A DNA stretch of 64,000 bases from Castor canadensis (GCF_047511655.1 NC_133402.1:59400951-59464950), one strand, 5' to 3'; positions 49,520-59,218 are shown, numbered from the stretch's first letter. Numbers and translations are program-made. The notes: generated by a model not told the origin, from the sequence alone.

Positions 49520-49640
49520 CTTGTTTTTGTTTTTTTGAGATCCAGTCTCACTTTGTAGCTCAGGGTGGCCTTGAACTCATAATTCTCCTGTGTCAGCCTC
49601 CCAAGTGGTGAGATCACAGGCAAGCATCACTGTGCCAGGC
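49520..49640 (-). mobile_element. B1 SINE
   Basis: TTTTTTTGAGATCCAGTCTC to ATCACTGTGCCAGGC. Confidence 0.85.
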
Positions 49641-49659
49641 TCTAGGTGACTTTTTTCTT

Positions 49660-50745
49660 TCTTTAAGTAAAAACGTCTATTTGGTGAGGCAGAGAGCTAA
49701 CCCTAGACAGAGCTGGTACAGGTTTGGATGCTGAATGGCACATAAAGAAAGATAAATTTGCAGCCAGACAGTCTGCCCAGCAGGACCGGCTAGCTAGCAT
49801 TCCAGGTAACACGTGGTTGGTGGATGAGAGCCAGCAGGAGGCTTGGTCCAAACCTAGCAGTGGCCTAATTACCCCAGAGGCTCCCCACTCCCTGGTCCTG
49901 GGCAGCACCTGCACTCAGCTCACGCTGTTCGGAGAAACCTAGGTAGCAGAAAAGCCGGAGTTGTAGCATTTCAGCTACTTCTGTTACACCTACTTCTGGG
50001 TCAGCTGCTGTAGGGCTTCAGGAAGTTGGTGCTCTGAATTTTGCAGTTCAGCATGGTCTGACTGCAGGGGTGGGTGGGGATAGTGCAGTAAATGTAGCCC
50101 ATCACAGGGAACTGTCACATCTCCGTGATGCCACACTCGCCTGGGCAGCACAGAATGCCATCCATCTTGAGGGCTGTCTTCATAGGATTTCTTGAGGATG
50201 CTCTTTGTGGTACCTACGTATCTGAGCGGTCAAATGGCCAGATTCATCCTGCTTCTATCACTTGAACTCAAAACCACGCAGGGTTCACTTTGAGCTGGTG
50301 AACTTAATGTCGTCTACACCTGGCAGGAGCTTGGATGACATCCTTCTTAGTCTCACAGTGCACCATGGATGCCATCGAGGGGCACTTCACCCTCAAACGT
50401 CAGCATCTGTCAGGAATGGGGTGGCTGCAGAGAGGCAGGTTGGCTGTCACCCAAGGTAGGGGAACTCCTCCCTCTCACTGCTGGATGACACCACCTGGCA
50501 CCAGTCCATCCAGGTGCGTCTTACTGTGACAGACAAAGATATACTGGGACTGGGAAGGCTTTTGTGGTGGAACAACTGCTGACAAGGCTTGGCCCAGCTG
50601 CAGGCTGTATGATTGGTTGGAGCAGCAAGACGGCACTATGGGACCCAGTGATGGAATGTGGGGGTGTGACTGAGGGCTGACTCCATGGCTCCTGCAGCTG
50701 CCTCACCCGGGAGCAGATCCTCCCAACACCATGCTGGGTGATTTT
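49660..50745 (-). other. SINE-free unique block, possibly a decayed gene copy
   Basis: This stretch has no recognisable repeat and a mixed base composition unlike the surrounding AT-rich DNA. On the minus strand several short frames in register give protein-like peptides (for example around 50540-50620, QYIFVCHSKTHLDG, and 50060-50140, MDGILCCPGECGITEM) broken by stops and shifts. It could be an old pseudogene, an exon-rich or conserved non-coding block, or chance. No poly(A) tail or splice sites were convincing. Confidence 0.2.
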
Positions 50746-50825
50746 GATATGTGATTTTGTGTTTGTTTTCTCTTAAATCGAGGTGAAACATATAGAATAT
50801 AAAACTTGCCATCTTAACTTTTCGT

Positions 50826-50908
50826 GTGTGTTTGGGGTCCTGGAATTGAACACAGGACCCTGTGCATGCTCTCTAAGCATTTACCACTGAGCTATATCCC
50901 CAGCCCTG
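50826..50908 (-). mobile_element. ID SINE
   Basis: TGTTTGGGGTCCTGGAATTG to GAGCTATATCCCCAGCCC. Confidence 0.85.
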
Positions 50909-51033
50909 CATGATTGTCCTCTTATTTGAATAACTTTCTCTAGAATACATTTGGCTGTGTGCTGGTGGGTGGGGCCCTGTCATCATGCCTATTCAGAAGG
51001 CACTTTGCCTAAGTTTCCTTCCTCACTAGATTG

Positions 51034-51035
<2 letters not shown>

Positions 51036-51075
<40 letters not shown>
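51036..51075 (+). repeat. (TG)n microsatellite
   Basis: About 19 pure TG units in unique sequence. Confidence 0.95.
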
Positions 51076-51080
<5 letters not shown>

Positions 51081-51421
51081 CCACTGCTACTTTCCTTCTA
51101 CATATGCATACTTATTTTGACAAAGTAGAAACGGTATCAAACCACTCCAAAACTTAATGCTGAAAACTGCAACCCTTTTATTTGGTCACCATTCTGCAAA
51201 TCATCAATTTGGACTGGGCTCAACTGGACATTGCTTTTGCTATTATCAAGTAGGGTCATTCACGACTCTAGTCTTCTAGTGACTCAACAGAGGTTGGGTA
51301 GTGTGAAGCAGCCTCACTCATGTGTTATCACTGACTGTGGGCTGGTTGGTTGATCTTTCCTGTAATATCAAGCAGCCAGGTACCAACAGCACAGAGGCAG
51401 AGGTCAAGACCCATCATGTAA

Positions 51422-51640
51422 GCCAGGAGCTGGTGGCTCACACCTGTAATTCTTGGGAGGCTGAGATAAGGAGAATCACAGTTTGACGCCAGCCAGGGCA
51501 AATAGTTCTCAAGACTCCATCTTCAAAATAACCAGAGCCAAATGGACTTAAGATGTGACTCAAATGGTAGAGCACCTGCTTTGCAAGGACAAAGCCCTGA
51601 GTTCAAACCCAGTCCCACCCAAAAACAAAAACAAAAATCC
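51422..51640 (+). mobile_element. B1-dID composite
   Basis: AGCCAGGAGCTGGTGGCTCA; AATAACCAGAGCCAAATGG; GAGTTCAAACCCAGTCCCAC. Confidence 0.95.
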
Positions 51641-51789
51641 CACTGTGCAAACACTTTTCAAGCCACTGGTGCATCATTTTGGGTAATGTCCCCTTGTCCA
51701 AAGCAATGGGACTCTGGGTGAGCCAGAGTTTGTATGGGAGGGGATATCACAAAAGGCCAGCCACAGTCAGGTGTGGCTCACGGGGGGTC

Positions 51790-52170
51790 ATCTTTTTTTT
51801 TTTTTTTTTGCTACTCCAAAGGCATAGCCTAGCTTCATTAAAGGACCCGTGCCACAGAGTCAATATAAAAACACAAAAAGTCCCATCAGTTTAATAACAA
51901 TAAAAAACCCCAAAAATGGAAAACTGAGGGGGCAAGGGGAAGAGGCCCCTAGGCCAGGGGCACAGGGAGCCCTACTCATGGCACCAGGCCTGGCTGCAGG
52001 GTCCCTGGTATTGCTGTTGCTACAAGGCCGGGGGCCAGCAATTGTCCTATGGGAGCCACCATTCACATGGGTCAGGGACCCTTACTTCTTCTGGTGTGTG
52101 CTCAGCTTCTGCATGCCCTGGATCTTGTCCAGCATACAGGGGTCATCCTTGATGAGACAGTTTAGGTGCT
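51790..52170 (-). pseudogene. Processed pseudogene (3' part) of an unidentified gene
   Basis: A run of about 19 T at 51791-51809 is, on the minus strand, a poly(A) tail. Just upstream on that strand lies UTR-like sequence of low CpG. It is preceded by a short open frame whose last codons read MLDKIQGMQKLSTHQKK and then stop (near 52085). An ATTAAA-like signal (TTATTAAACTG) lies further downstream. An intron-free C-terminus plus 3' UTR plus A-tail is the structure of a 5'-truncated retrocopy. I do not recognise the parent. The A-tail is still pure, so the insertion may be fairly young. Confidence 0.5.
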
Positions 52171-52582
52171 ATTTTGCATTTTGCTTTCTTTTTTAACAGC
52201 ATAGCTATTTTCCAAGTTAATCTAATTATCATAATTACATTTGCAATGACTATGTGTGTCAAAGGACTGTGACAAAATGTACTTTATCAACTGTTACTCT
52301 ATTTTGCATCATTTTAATTTTCACGACTATAAAGAATACGTTAGTTAAACTCTCTTTGTGAGTATGTACCATGTGTAAGGAATTATTTATTCAAGGTCAG
52401 TAGGACCATCTTCCCCTTAAATCTCTTCAGAGGAAAAACACACAAACACGTGAGTGTAGAGCACGCACCACAGAGAAAGCCAGGAAGAGAGGGGAGAGTG
52501 GGGCGTGGCAGAGCACGGCTTGCTAAGTGCGGTTTGCTATTTTATTGTTATCTATTTGGTTTTTTTCACAATACTTTAAAAA

Positions 52583-52628
52583 ATTTTTGGTGGTACCAGC
52601 TTTGAACTCAGGGCCTTACGCTTGCTAT
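52583..52628 (-). mobile_element. dID 3' fragment
   Basis: TTTTTGGTGGTACCAGCTTT to CTTACGCTTGCTA. Confidence 0.65.
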
Positions 52629-52819
52629 TTTAAGTCCATTTAAAGAAACATTTTTAGGGAGTTGGGAGTGTAGTGATATAGAACACTTGCCCGGCACCTC
52701 TTATAAGAAGATGACTGGGATATAAGTAAGGGTATAAGAATACATCTATCCTACCACCAGCAGATTCAGTGTTCTGACCACAGTGAAATGGAATATTTAC
52801 ATTAAAAAACAAACATCTG

Positions 52820-52912
52820 GTCCACCTTGGTGACCATGCCTGTAATCCCAGCACTCTGGAGGCTGAGGCAGTTCAAGGCCAAGATGAAGCCCTGAGTTCA
52901 GACCAGTATTAA
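52820..52912 (+). mobile_element. Deleted B1-dID composite
   Basis: CACCTTGGTGACCATGCCTG, GGAGGCTGAGGCAGTTCAAG, then GAAGCCCTGAGTTCAGACCA. Confidence 0.7.
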
Positions 52913-52927
52913 AAAATATATACATAT

Positions 52928-53140
52928 AGCCTTCACGCCTGTAATTCTAGCTATTTAGAAGGCTGAAATCAAGAGGATTGAGGTTCAAAGCCATTTCTGA
53001 GCAAATAGTTTGAGAGACCCCCCCATCTCCAAAATAACCAGAGCAAAATGGACTGGAGGTGTGGCTCAAGCAGTAGAATGCCTGTTTTGCAAGTGCAACA
53101 CCCTGAGTTCAAACCCCAGTCCTACTGAAAAAAATTCTGT
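52928..53140 (+). mobile_element. B1-dID composite, 5' truncated
   Basis: AGCCTTCACGCCTGTAATTC; AATAACCAGAGCAAAATGG; GAGTTCAAACCCCAGTCCTA. Confidence 0.95.
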
Positions 53141-53194
53141 CAATAGGTGAGCCAGGATGCCTAATCAAAATGTAACTTTATTATTTTAAGCAAT

Positions 53195-53328
53195 TCATTT
53201 TTTGAGACATGTTTTCTCTGTGTAACTCAGGCTACCCTTGAACTTGCTATGTAGCCCAGGCTGGTCTCAGCCTCCTACCTCAGCCTCCTGAGTGATGGGA
53301 TTACACAATGCACCACCATTCTTGGCAA
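53195..53328 (-). mobile_element. B1 with internal duplication
   Basis: TTTTTTGAGACATGTTTTCT; TAACTCAGGCTACCCTTGAA then TAGCCCAGGCTGGTCTCAGC; ATTACACAATGCACCACC. Confidence 0.85.
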
Positions 53329-53329
53329 C

Positions 53330-54089
53330 ATAGTATTTATATAGTCACTCATCTTAACTAATTCAGTTTTCTTTTATATTTTAGCTTTTAAGCTATAATT
53401 GCCATTTTCTGTCACTCTGGGGTGTGTGCCTGTGGTGAAGTATGTCAGGGTGGGGTGGAGGGGCTGATAGTGGGTCAGAGAGAAAGATTAATGGAAATTT
53501 AGGCTATTTTCATTAAATTAGTTAAAGAAGAACACTATGTGTATGGGAGAGAGAAAGGGTGAGGGAGAGAGACTGCATACAAAAACATCTAGGTTTTGTC
53601 ACACTTTGAAATATACATGCTTCCTTGTGAAAAAAAATGGGGATAAAACTTTTGAAGTCATAAACGATCAGTTTTGGAGAGTATCAAATGTCTTTACTCA
53701 GGAGGCTCAGCCGAGTATTTCTTTCAGCAGCAGCTGAGTCTTGGCCCCTTGGGAGGGATGAAGTGTTCCATTGCCCTGGGCCTATGTGGGGCTCTGCTTG
53801 GCTGGGCTGGGCACACCCTTGGACCCTCACCAGGAGGTGTGGCTCATTTGTCCTAACAGGAAGGACCCCAGTCTTGGGCTTATTATGTCCATTTCTGTTT
53901 TCTAGGCTGGGCAGTATGGGTGGGACCAGTGTCTACGACCCATTGTACTATGTCTGTCTGGTCCATGAGAAAATGTTTCATTTGTGAGTTAAATGCCTGC
54001 ATTTATTGTTCCTGCAATTCACCCATCTATTCGTTTGGCCCTGAATTTGTATGTTGGAGCATTCATGAATTCAGTATCAAGTCCAAGGC
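53330..54089. other. Unique sequence, no feature identified
   Basis: GC-richer between 53690 and 53950. Overlapping short frames, no motif. Ends where the reversed MLT1-like LTR begins. Confidence 0.45.
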
Positions 54090-54330
54090 GCCTATTGTAT
54101 TAGTTTTCTGTTGCTCCTGTAACAAATTACAACAAACTGGGTGGTGACTGAAAACAAGAGAAATCTCTCTTTTCTCACAGTTTCTAGAAGTCTGAAATGA
54201 AGGCTGGGCAGGCCAGCTCCCTCGGAAGTCTCTAAGGAAGACTCTTTCTTGGGTTCTGGTGATTGCCAGCAGTCCTTGGTGACTTGAGGTTTCATCACTT
54301 CAGTTTGTCTTGGCTTTGGGTTTCCCTCTG
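54090..54330 (-). mobile_element. MLT1-like LTR, reverse orientation
   Basis: TGTATTAGTTTTCTGTTGCT, TCTCACAGTTTCTAGAAGTC, CTCGGAAGTCTCTAAGGAAG and CTGGTGATTGCCAGCAGTCC are the reverse complement of the 3' half of a MaLR LTR (ending CTAATACA). It abuts a forward-oriented relative at 54346. Confidence 0.65.
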
Positions 54331-54345
54331 TGTTTGTCTCTTATG

Positions 54346-54724
54346 GGCTGAATTGTGGTCTCCTCCCCCCCCAGACTCGTAACCCTCAGTTCCTCAGAAT
54401 ATGAGGTTATTTGGGATAGGGTTTTTATAGAGGAAAGTGGGCTAAAATGAGTGGTCCTTAATCCTACAGGACTGGTGTACTTATAAAGAGGGGAAACATG
54501 CGTACTCCTCCCCCACACTTTGTGGACATGAAGGTAGAGGTCAAGGTGTTTCTTCTGAGAACCAAGGATTGCCAAAGATTGCAAGCCACCAGCAGTTAGG
54601 GGTGAGCTGTGGAATAGCTCATGACCCTCAAAAGGAGGCAACTCTGCCAACACCTTGCTGTTGTGTTTCTGGCCTTCAAATCTTGAAGCAGATAGGATTC
54701 TTTCATTTAAGTCACCCAAGTTGT
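54346..54724 (+). mobile_element. MLT1-like LTR, forward orientation
   Basis: GGGCTGAATTGTGGTCTCCT, TCAGTTCCTCAGAATATGAG, TTTGGGATAGGGTTTTTATA, GGACTGGTGTACTTATAAAG and TTAAGTCACCCAAGTTGTAG match the MaLR LTR order from its 5' side. The far 3' end is cut by a MER2-like element at 54727. Confidence 0.75.
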
Positions 54725-54792
54725 AGTACAGTCGTCCTGGTGTCTGTGAAGAATTCGTTCCCAAACTCCTCAGTGGATGCCAAAATCCAAGA

Positions 54793-54865
54793 ACCGGGGA
54801 TTAGCTCAGTGGTAGAACCAAATATTGATGAAGACCTGGGTTCAATCCCCAGCACTGTGAAAAGG
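54793..54865 (+). mobile_element. ID inside the MER2-like element
   Basis: AACCGGGGATTAGCTCAGTG to GGTTCAATCCCCAGCACTG; the middle is shortened. Confidence 0.85.
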
Positions 54866-54974
54866 GGAGAGAGACAGACAGACAGAGAGAGAGAGAGAGA
54901 AGTCCTAGAATTCCTAGAAGTCCTAGAATTTGCCTTTAACCTATGTATACCCTCCAATATACTTTATTTATTTG

Positions 54975-55075
54975 TTACTTGTTTTTTTGAGACAGGGTCT
55001 CTCTTGGTAACCCCAGCTGGCCTCCGTAACTGATTCTCCTGCCTTGGCCTCCTACATGTATGTGCCACCAGGACT
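54975..55075 (-). mobile_element. B1 inside the MER2-like element
   Basis: TTTTTTTGAGACAGGGTCTC to GTATGTGCCACCAGGACTG. Confidence 0.8.
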
Positions 55076-55235
55076 GACTTTCCCATATAGTTTAAATCAT
55101 CTCTAGATTATTTGTAATACCTAAACACTAATGGTAAGAATAACAAGTCTGTATCTGTTCAGTATATATGCAATTACAAATATTTAAATGTGTGCATATG
55201 TATACATAGATATATTTATGTATGTGTGTATTGTA

Positions 55236-55320
55236 TATGTTTTGTGGTGCTAGGAAACAAACTAAGAACCTCACACATGCTAGGTCGGTACTCTACTACT
55301 GGGCTATACCCCCAACCATT
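55236..55320 (-). mobile_element. ID SINE
   Basis: TTTTGTGGTGCTAGGAAACA to GGGCTATACCCCCAACC. Confidence 0.8.
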
Positions 55321-55359
55321 AAAAAAATATATCTATATATTTTATTTATTTGTATATTT

Positions 55360-55546
55360 ATTGGCGGTACTGGAATTTGAACTCAGGGCCTCCCGCTTGC
55401 TAGGCAGGCACTCTACTGCTCTGGTTATTTTGGAGATGGGGGTCTCGAGAAGGATTTGCCCAGCCTGGCCTTGAACTGTGATCTTCTTGATCTCAGCCTC
55501 CCAAGTAGCCAGAATTATAGGTCTAAGCCAATGGTGCCCAGCTAAT
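55360..55546 (-). mobile_element. B1-dID composite, dID shortened
   Basis: TTGGCGGTACTGGAATTTGA; GCTCTGGTTATTTTGGAGAT; GAATTATAGGTCTAAGCCAA. Confidence 0.9.
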
Positions 55547-55719
55547 GGTCTCTTATTGAGTGTATCTTCAAAAACCCCATTTCCAAGTAAATTAAGTTAT
55601 TTAGAGATAATGGGAGTTAAAACTTCAAAAAAAAAAAAAAACTTCAGAGTACCTTTTTGGGGGGATATAATTCAACTTCTAACACTTACTATACAAGATT
55701 TTAATTTTAGAAATTTGGG

Positions 55720-55812
55720 GTTTTTTTTTTTTGGTGGGACAGGAATTTGAACTCAGGGCTTCAAGCTTACAAAGCAGGTTTACAAAACAGGCACTCAACA
55801 GCTTGAGCCACT
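55720..55812 (-). mobile_element. dID with a short tandem repeat
   Basis: T12, GGTGGGACAGGAATTTGAAC. TTACAAAGCAGG is followed by TTTACAAAACAGG, a small duplication, then AACAGCTTGAGCCACTTC. Confidence 0.85.
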
Positions 55813-55825
55813 TCTAGAAAAAAAA

Positions 55826-55914
55826 ATTTTTGGGGGGGTGATATTGAGCTTTGAATTCAGGGCCTCAAACTTGCTAGACAGGTACTTTTCCACTTGAGCC
55901 ACACCTCCAACCTC
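55826..55914 (-). mobile_element. dID SINE
   Basis: GGTGATATTGAGCTTTGAAT to TTGAGCCACACCTCCAACC. Confidence 0.9.
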
Positions 55915-55923
55915 TTAGAAATT

Positions 55924-56096
55924 CTTTTTTATTTGGCAGCACTGGGGTTCGAACTTAGGGCCTCATGCTTGCTAAGGTAGGCACTCCACCAGGTCCTATT
56001 TTGTGGTGGGTTATTTTTTTGAGGTAGGTTGATCCTCCTGATTTCTGCCTCCTGAGTAGTTAGGATTACAGGTGTGAACCACCAGCACCTGGCAGC
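55924..56096 (-). mobile_element. B1-dID composite
   Basis: TTTTTTATTTGGCAGCACTG; TTTTGTGGTGGGTTATTTTT; GGATTACAGGTGTGAACCAC. Confidence 0.9.
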
Positions 56097-56103
56097 CCCG
56101 TAG

Positions 56104-56245
56104 GAATTCTTTTTTTTTTTAATTTTTAATTTTAATTTGTTATTGTTTTACTGGGGGGTACATTGTGACATTTACAATAGTTTTTACGATATATCACAGT
56201 TGACTTTACCCCCTCCATCATTCTCCTTTATCCTCCCTCCTCCAA
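56104..56245 (-). mobile_element. L1 3' end, reverse orientation
   Basis: The T-rich TTTTTTTTTTAATTTTTAAT is followed by GTACATTGTGACATTTACAA, ACGATATATCACAGTTGAC and a pyrimidine-rich CCTTTATCCTCCCTCCTCC, which is the reverse of the G-rich L1 3' UTR end seen near 13.6 and 25.2 kb. Confidence 0.55.
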
Positions 56246-56273
56246 GAAATTCTTGACAATAAATAATTTTTAC

Positions 56274-56390
56274 TGGTCAGATGTAATGGCACAAGCCTCT
56301 AATCCCAGAACTCAGGAGGCTGAGGCAGATGGATTGCAAGTTGGAAGCCAGCCAGGGCTACATAGTGAAACCCTCTCAGACACAAAACAA
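56274..56390 (+). mobile_element. B1 SINE
   Basis: GGTCAGATGTAATGGCACAA to ACATAGTGAAACCCTCTC. Confidence 0.85.
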
Positions 56391-56480
56391 AGGGGCTGTA
56401 TCTTCAGAGGCAGAGCACCTGCCAGCAAGCACGAGGCCCTGAGTTCAAACCCTAGTGCCACCAAAAAACAAACAAACAAA
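56391..56480 (+). mobile_element. dID SINE
   Basis: GGGGCTGTATCTTCAGAGGC to GAGTTCAAACCCTAGTGCCA. Confidence 0.8.
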
Positions 56481-56807
56481 AAGAATTTACTGTACTGCAT
56501 TCTTTGGTTGGAAAAGAGAGCAATTTAATTGTGTACCTCTTTATTTTAAAAATGAATGGTTGGCTACAGTGTGGCATTATGAAAGACCGACTCAATTATT
56601 CATTTTCTAATGAATAGTTCTGGCACATAAAGGTGAACCCAATGTTTAGCGAGGTTAACATTTTACCCCATTTACTATTGTACACTATTTAAATTAGCCT
56701 TCTTCCTACCCCACCCCTAAATTACCTCTTTGCTGTCATAAAAGTACAACTTGGTTATAGAAAATTATTCTACCCTACTTCAAAAAACTCCTTATCTTTC
56801 CACAACC

Positions 56808-57150
56808 TGATTATGCTGGTTAATTTGAGGTGTCATCTTGGCTATATTGAAGAGTATCTAGAGAGCTGATAGAGCTCCCAGTGTGTCTGTGAAGGCGTTT
56901 CCAGAGCAAACGGGTGACGTGGTGGACTGAGTGGGGAAGATCTCCCCTCAATGCGGGCAGGCACCATCCAGTCAGCTGGGAGCCTCACAGAAGGTGAATT
57001 CTGTCCCTCTCCTGGAGCTGCGACATTCTTCTTCTACCCTTGAACATCAGAACTCCAGGTTCCACAGCCTTTGGACTCGGACTGACCCAGAAACCCTTGA
57101 GGTCCCTCTCTCCTTTTTACTGATTCTATGTCTTTGGAGAACCATGATCG
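56808..57150 (+). mobile_element. Ancient mammalian interspersed repeat, family name uncertain
   Basis: TTTGAGGTGTCATCTTGGCT, GTGTGTCTGTGAAGGCGTTT, CGGGCAGGCACCATCCAGTC, GGACTCGGACTGACCC and TTTGGAGAACCATGATCG reproduce, in order, a repeat I know from many mammals (consensus ends 'CTGGAGAACCCTGACTAATACA'). I believe it is LTR-like, but I am not sure of its name. It has no coding capacity. Confidence 0.6.
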
Positions 57151-57279
57151 AAAAACCAATAATCCGTAAGTAAATTGAGTCACAGTCTATTAACATACAT
57201 CACTGTATTAGATCTATTATTATACAGTTATTTAAAAACAGAATTAGAATCTACTGGGTTTCACAAGACTACTTTATGT

Positions 57280-57368
57280 TCCCTTTTTTGGTGGTACTGG
57301 GGTTTGAACTCAGGGTTTCACACTTACTAGGCAGGTGCTCTACCACTTGAGTCATGCCTCCAACCCTA
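57280..57368 (-). mobile_element. dID SINE
   Basis: TTTTTTGGTGGTACTGGGGT to AGTCATGCCTCCAACCC. Confidence 0.95.
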
Positions 57369-57369
57369 T

Positions 57370-57789
57370 TATATTCCTGTTGTAACTTTTTATTTACTTC
57401 AGAGGGTTCAGTGATAATTCCTTAAAGACTCAAGTGGTGCCCAGAGACAGGTCCCAGTCTGAAGAGAGGTCCCAGTGTTGGTATTACATAAATGAGGATC
57501 ATGGCTCTGTGCTGACCAACTAGTTTTTGGTCCACTGACTGAGCAAAAAAAAATCCTCTTGTTTTACCAAACCAAAGGCAAAATGTGCTGACTGGTCCTT
57601 CTTTACCAGGAAAAATGTCTTACATTTCTATCTCTGTGGTATGAAAGGTTGGAAAAACAGTGTATGATCTTATAGCCTTGGCCATTGAGACTGCTCATGT
57701 TGGCTGTGAAAAACAGATGTCCCTGAATTCGAGTGACAGATTTTGTTTGGAAAGTTTAGGTATTTTTGTGCTAAGAGGTAAGGGAGATT
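57370..57789 (+). other. Unique sequence with a weak exon-like segment
   Basis: A plus-strand segment of about 100 bases (near 57677-57777) lies between GATCTTATAG and AAGAG followed by GTAAGGGAG. One frame is open through it (peptide contains CEKQMSLNSSD). The acceptor lacks a good pyrimidine tract. I do not call it a gene. Confidence 0.2.
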
Positions 57790-58070
57790 TTTTTTTTTTT
57801 TTTAAAGCAGTACTGAGGGTTGAAGTCAGGGCCTCGCACTTAATAGGAAGGCTCTCTATCACATGCCCTTTTTTGCTCTGGTTATTTTGGAGTTAGGGTC
57901 TCACATTTTCCTCCGGGCAGCCTGGCCCTCTATCCTCTTACTTATTCATCTCATATTGAGATGACAGGCATGCGCCACCCAGCTATTGGTTGAGATGGGG
58001 TCTCTCAAACTTTTGGCCTCAAATTAAGATCTTCCTGATCTCTGCCTCCCAAGTAGCTAGGATTACAAAA
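57790..58070 (-). mobile_element. Three-part SINE (dID + two B1-like units)
   Basis: Reversed order: T16, dID (AGTACTGAGGGTTGAAGTCA to ATCACATGCCC); linker TTTTTTGCTCTGGTTATTTT; a B1-like unit (AGGGTCTCACATTTTCCTCC to CATGCGCCACCCAGCT); then ATTGGTTGAGATGGGGTCTC and a second B1-like unit to GTAGCTAGGATTAC. The joint recurs at 59.64 kb. Confidence 0.75.
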
Positions 58071-58606
58071 TCTAGACTCCCTGTCCTAAAAGAGTTTATA
58101 ATCCAGTTGGAGAAAAAAAAAAAAGCAGCCCAACTACAGGTGGGAAAACAGAAGGAATGTTTTATTTTGAGGGTTGCCTGGAACTCCATCTGGTCTGGAA
58201 TCCCTACTGAGGTTGAATTCCCCCTTCAAGGTGCTTTCAGCTCTGTGCCAACATGGGTCTGGTAAGGAACCCATGTTAACTTTTTTTTTAAATTAGAAAA
58301 GCAAGGAGTCTTTGCTCCCATTTCCTGTGTGGGGAACAGGAAATGTTTCTCTTTTTTTCCCCTCCCCCACCTTGTCTATACTTTTTCTGGTTATACTAAA
58401 ATAAACCCTTGCTAAAACTTCAAAAAAAAGAGAAGAAATATATACTTAACACATTTAAAATATATGGTAGAGTGAGTTTAAAAAAGTCAAGCCTTCAATC
58501 TCCCACCTCCTTACTATCTGTCATTGATACAAGATGGTGGAGGATGACTATTTTTTATACTGAATAGACACATATGCACAATTTTCACCCCATACTTAAA
58601 TTCTTT

Positions 58607-58945
58607 TTATTTATTTATTTATTTTTTGTGGAACTGGGCTTTGAACTCCAGGCTTACAAAGCAGGCATTTTATAGCTTGAGCCATGCCTCCAGTCCATTC
58701 TTGCTATGGTTTGTGTGTGTGTGTGTGTGTGTTTGTGTGTGTGGTATTGGGGATTGAACCCAGGGTCTTGTGCATGCTAGGCAAACACTTAGCCACTGAG
58801 CTACATCCCCAGCCCTATAAAATAGGGTCTTGCAAACTATTTGGGTCTTGCAAACTATTTGCCTGGGTTGGCCTTGGACTGCAATCCTACTCATCTCAGC
58901 CTCCCAACTAGGTAGGATTACAGGTGTAAGCCACTGGGATCCAGC
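58607..58945 (-). mobile_element. B1-dID composite split by an ID
   Basis: dID part TTTGTGGAACTGGGCTTTGA to CATGCCTCCAGTCC, then a (TG)n tract and a reversed ID (58744-58816, GGTATTGGGGATTGAACCCA to ACATCCCCAGCCC), then the B1 part AATAGGGTCTTGCAAACTAT to ATTACAGGTGTAAGCCACTG. The B1 part carries an 18-bp tandem repeat. Confidence 0.9.
58712..58743 (+). repeat. (TG)n microsatellite
   Basis: About 15 TG units with one TTTG interruption. It lies at the tail of a reversed ID insertion. Confidence 0.95.
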
Positions 58946-58948
58946 TTA

Positions 58949-59034
58949 CTTTTCTTTTTGTGTGCTGGGCATCAGACCCAAGGTCTTGCACATGCTAGGC
59001 AAGTACCCTACCACTGAGCTGCATCCCTAGCTCC
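58949..59034 (-). mobile_element. ID SINE
   Basis: GTGTGCTGGGCATCAGACCC to GAGCTGCATCCCTAGCTCC. Confidence 0.85.
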
Positions 59035-59057
59035 TGTTTTCTTGTTTGTTTGTTATA

Positions 59058-59218
59058 TTTTGGTGGTACTGGGGCTTGAACTCAGGGCCTTGTGCTTGAA
59101 AGGCAGGTACTCTAACACTTGGACCTCACCCCAGCCCTTTTTGCTTTAGTTTGAAATAGGGGTTCACACTTTTTGGAGGGGCCAGCCTGGACCACCAACC
59201 TCCTTCAACACGTGAAGA
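59058..59218 (-). mobile_element. dID + B1-like unit, 5' truncated
   Basis: TTTTGGTGGTACTGGGGCTT to CTCACCCCAGCCC; CTTTTTGCTTTAGTTTGAAA; GGGGCCAGCCTGGACCACCA. The B1-like unit resembles the middle unit of the three-part SINE. Confidence 0.8.

Larger units (their letters stand above)
54727..55195 (+). mobile_element. MER2-like DNA transposon, split by ID and B1
   Basis: CAGTCGTCCTGGTGTCTGTG begins right after a TA at 54725-54726. GGATGCCAAAATCCAA precedes an ID (54793-54865). ACCTATGTATACCCTCC follows it, then a B1 (54975-55075), then AGTTTAAATCATCTCTAGAT and ACAAGTCTGTATCTGTTCAG. The order is the MER2 consensus, opposite to the copy at 6629-6950. The far inverted end is not recognisable. Confidence 0.75.

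Noticed and set aside
54300-55033. Two 154-codon frames (one on each strand)
   Set aside because: Both run through the MLT1-like LTR, the MER2-like element and an ID; they are repeat-derived.
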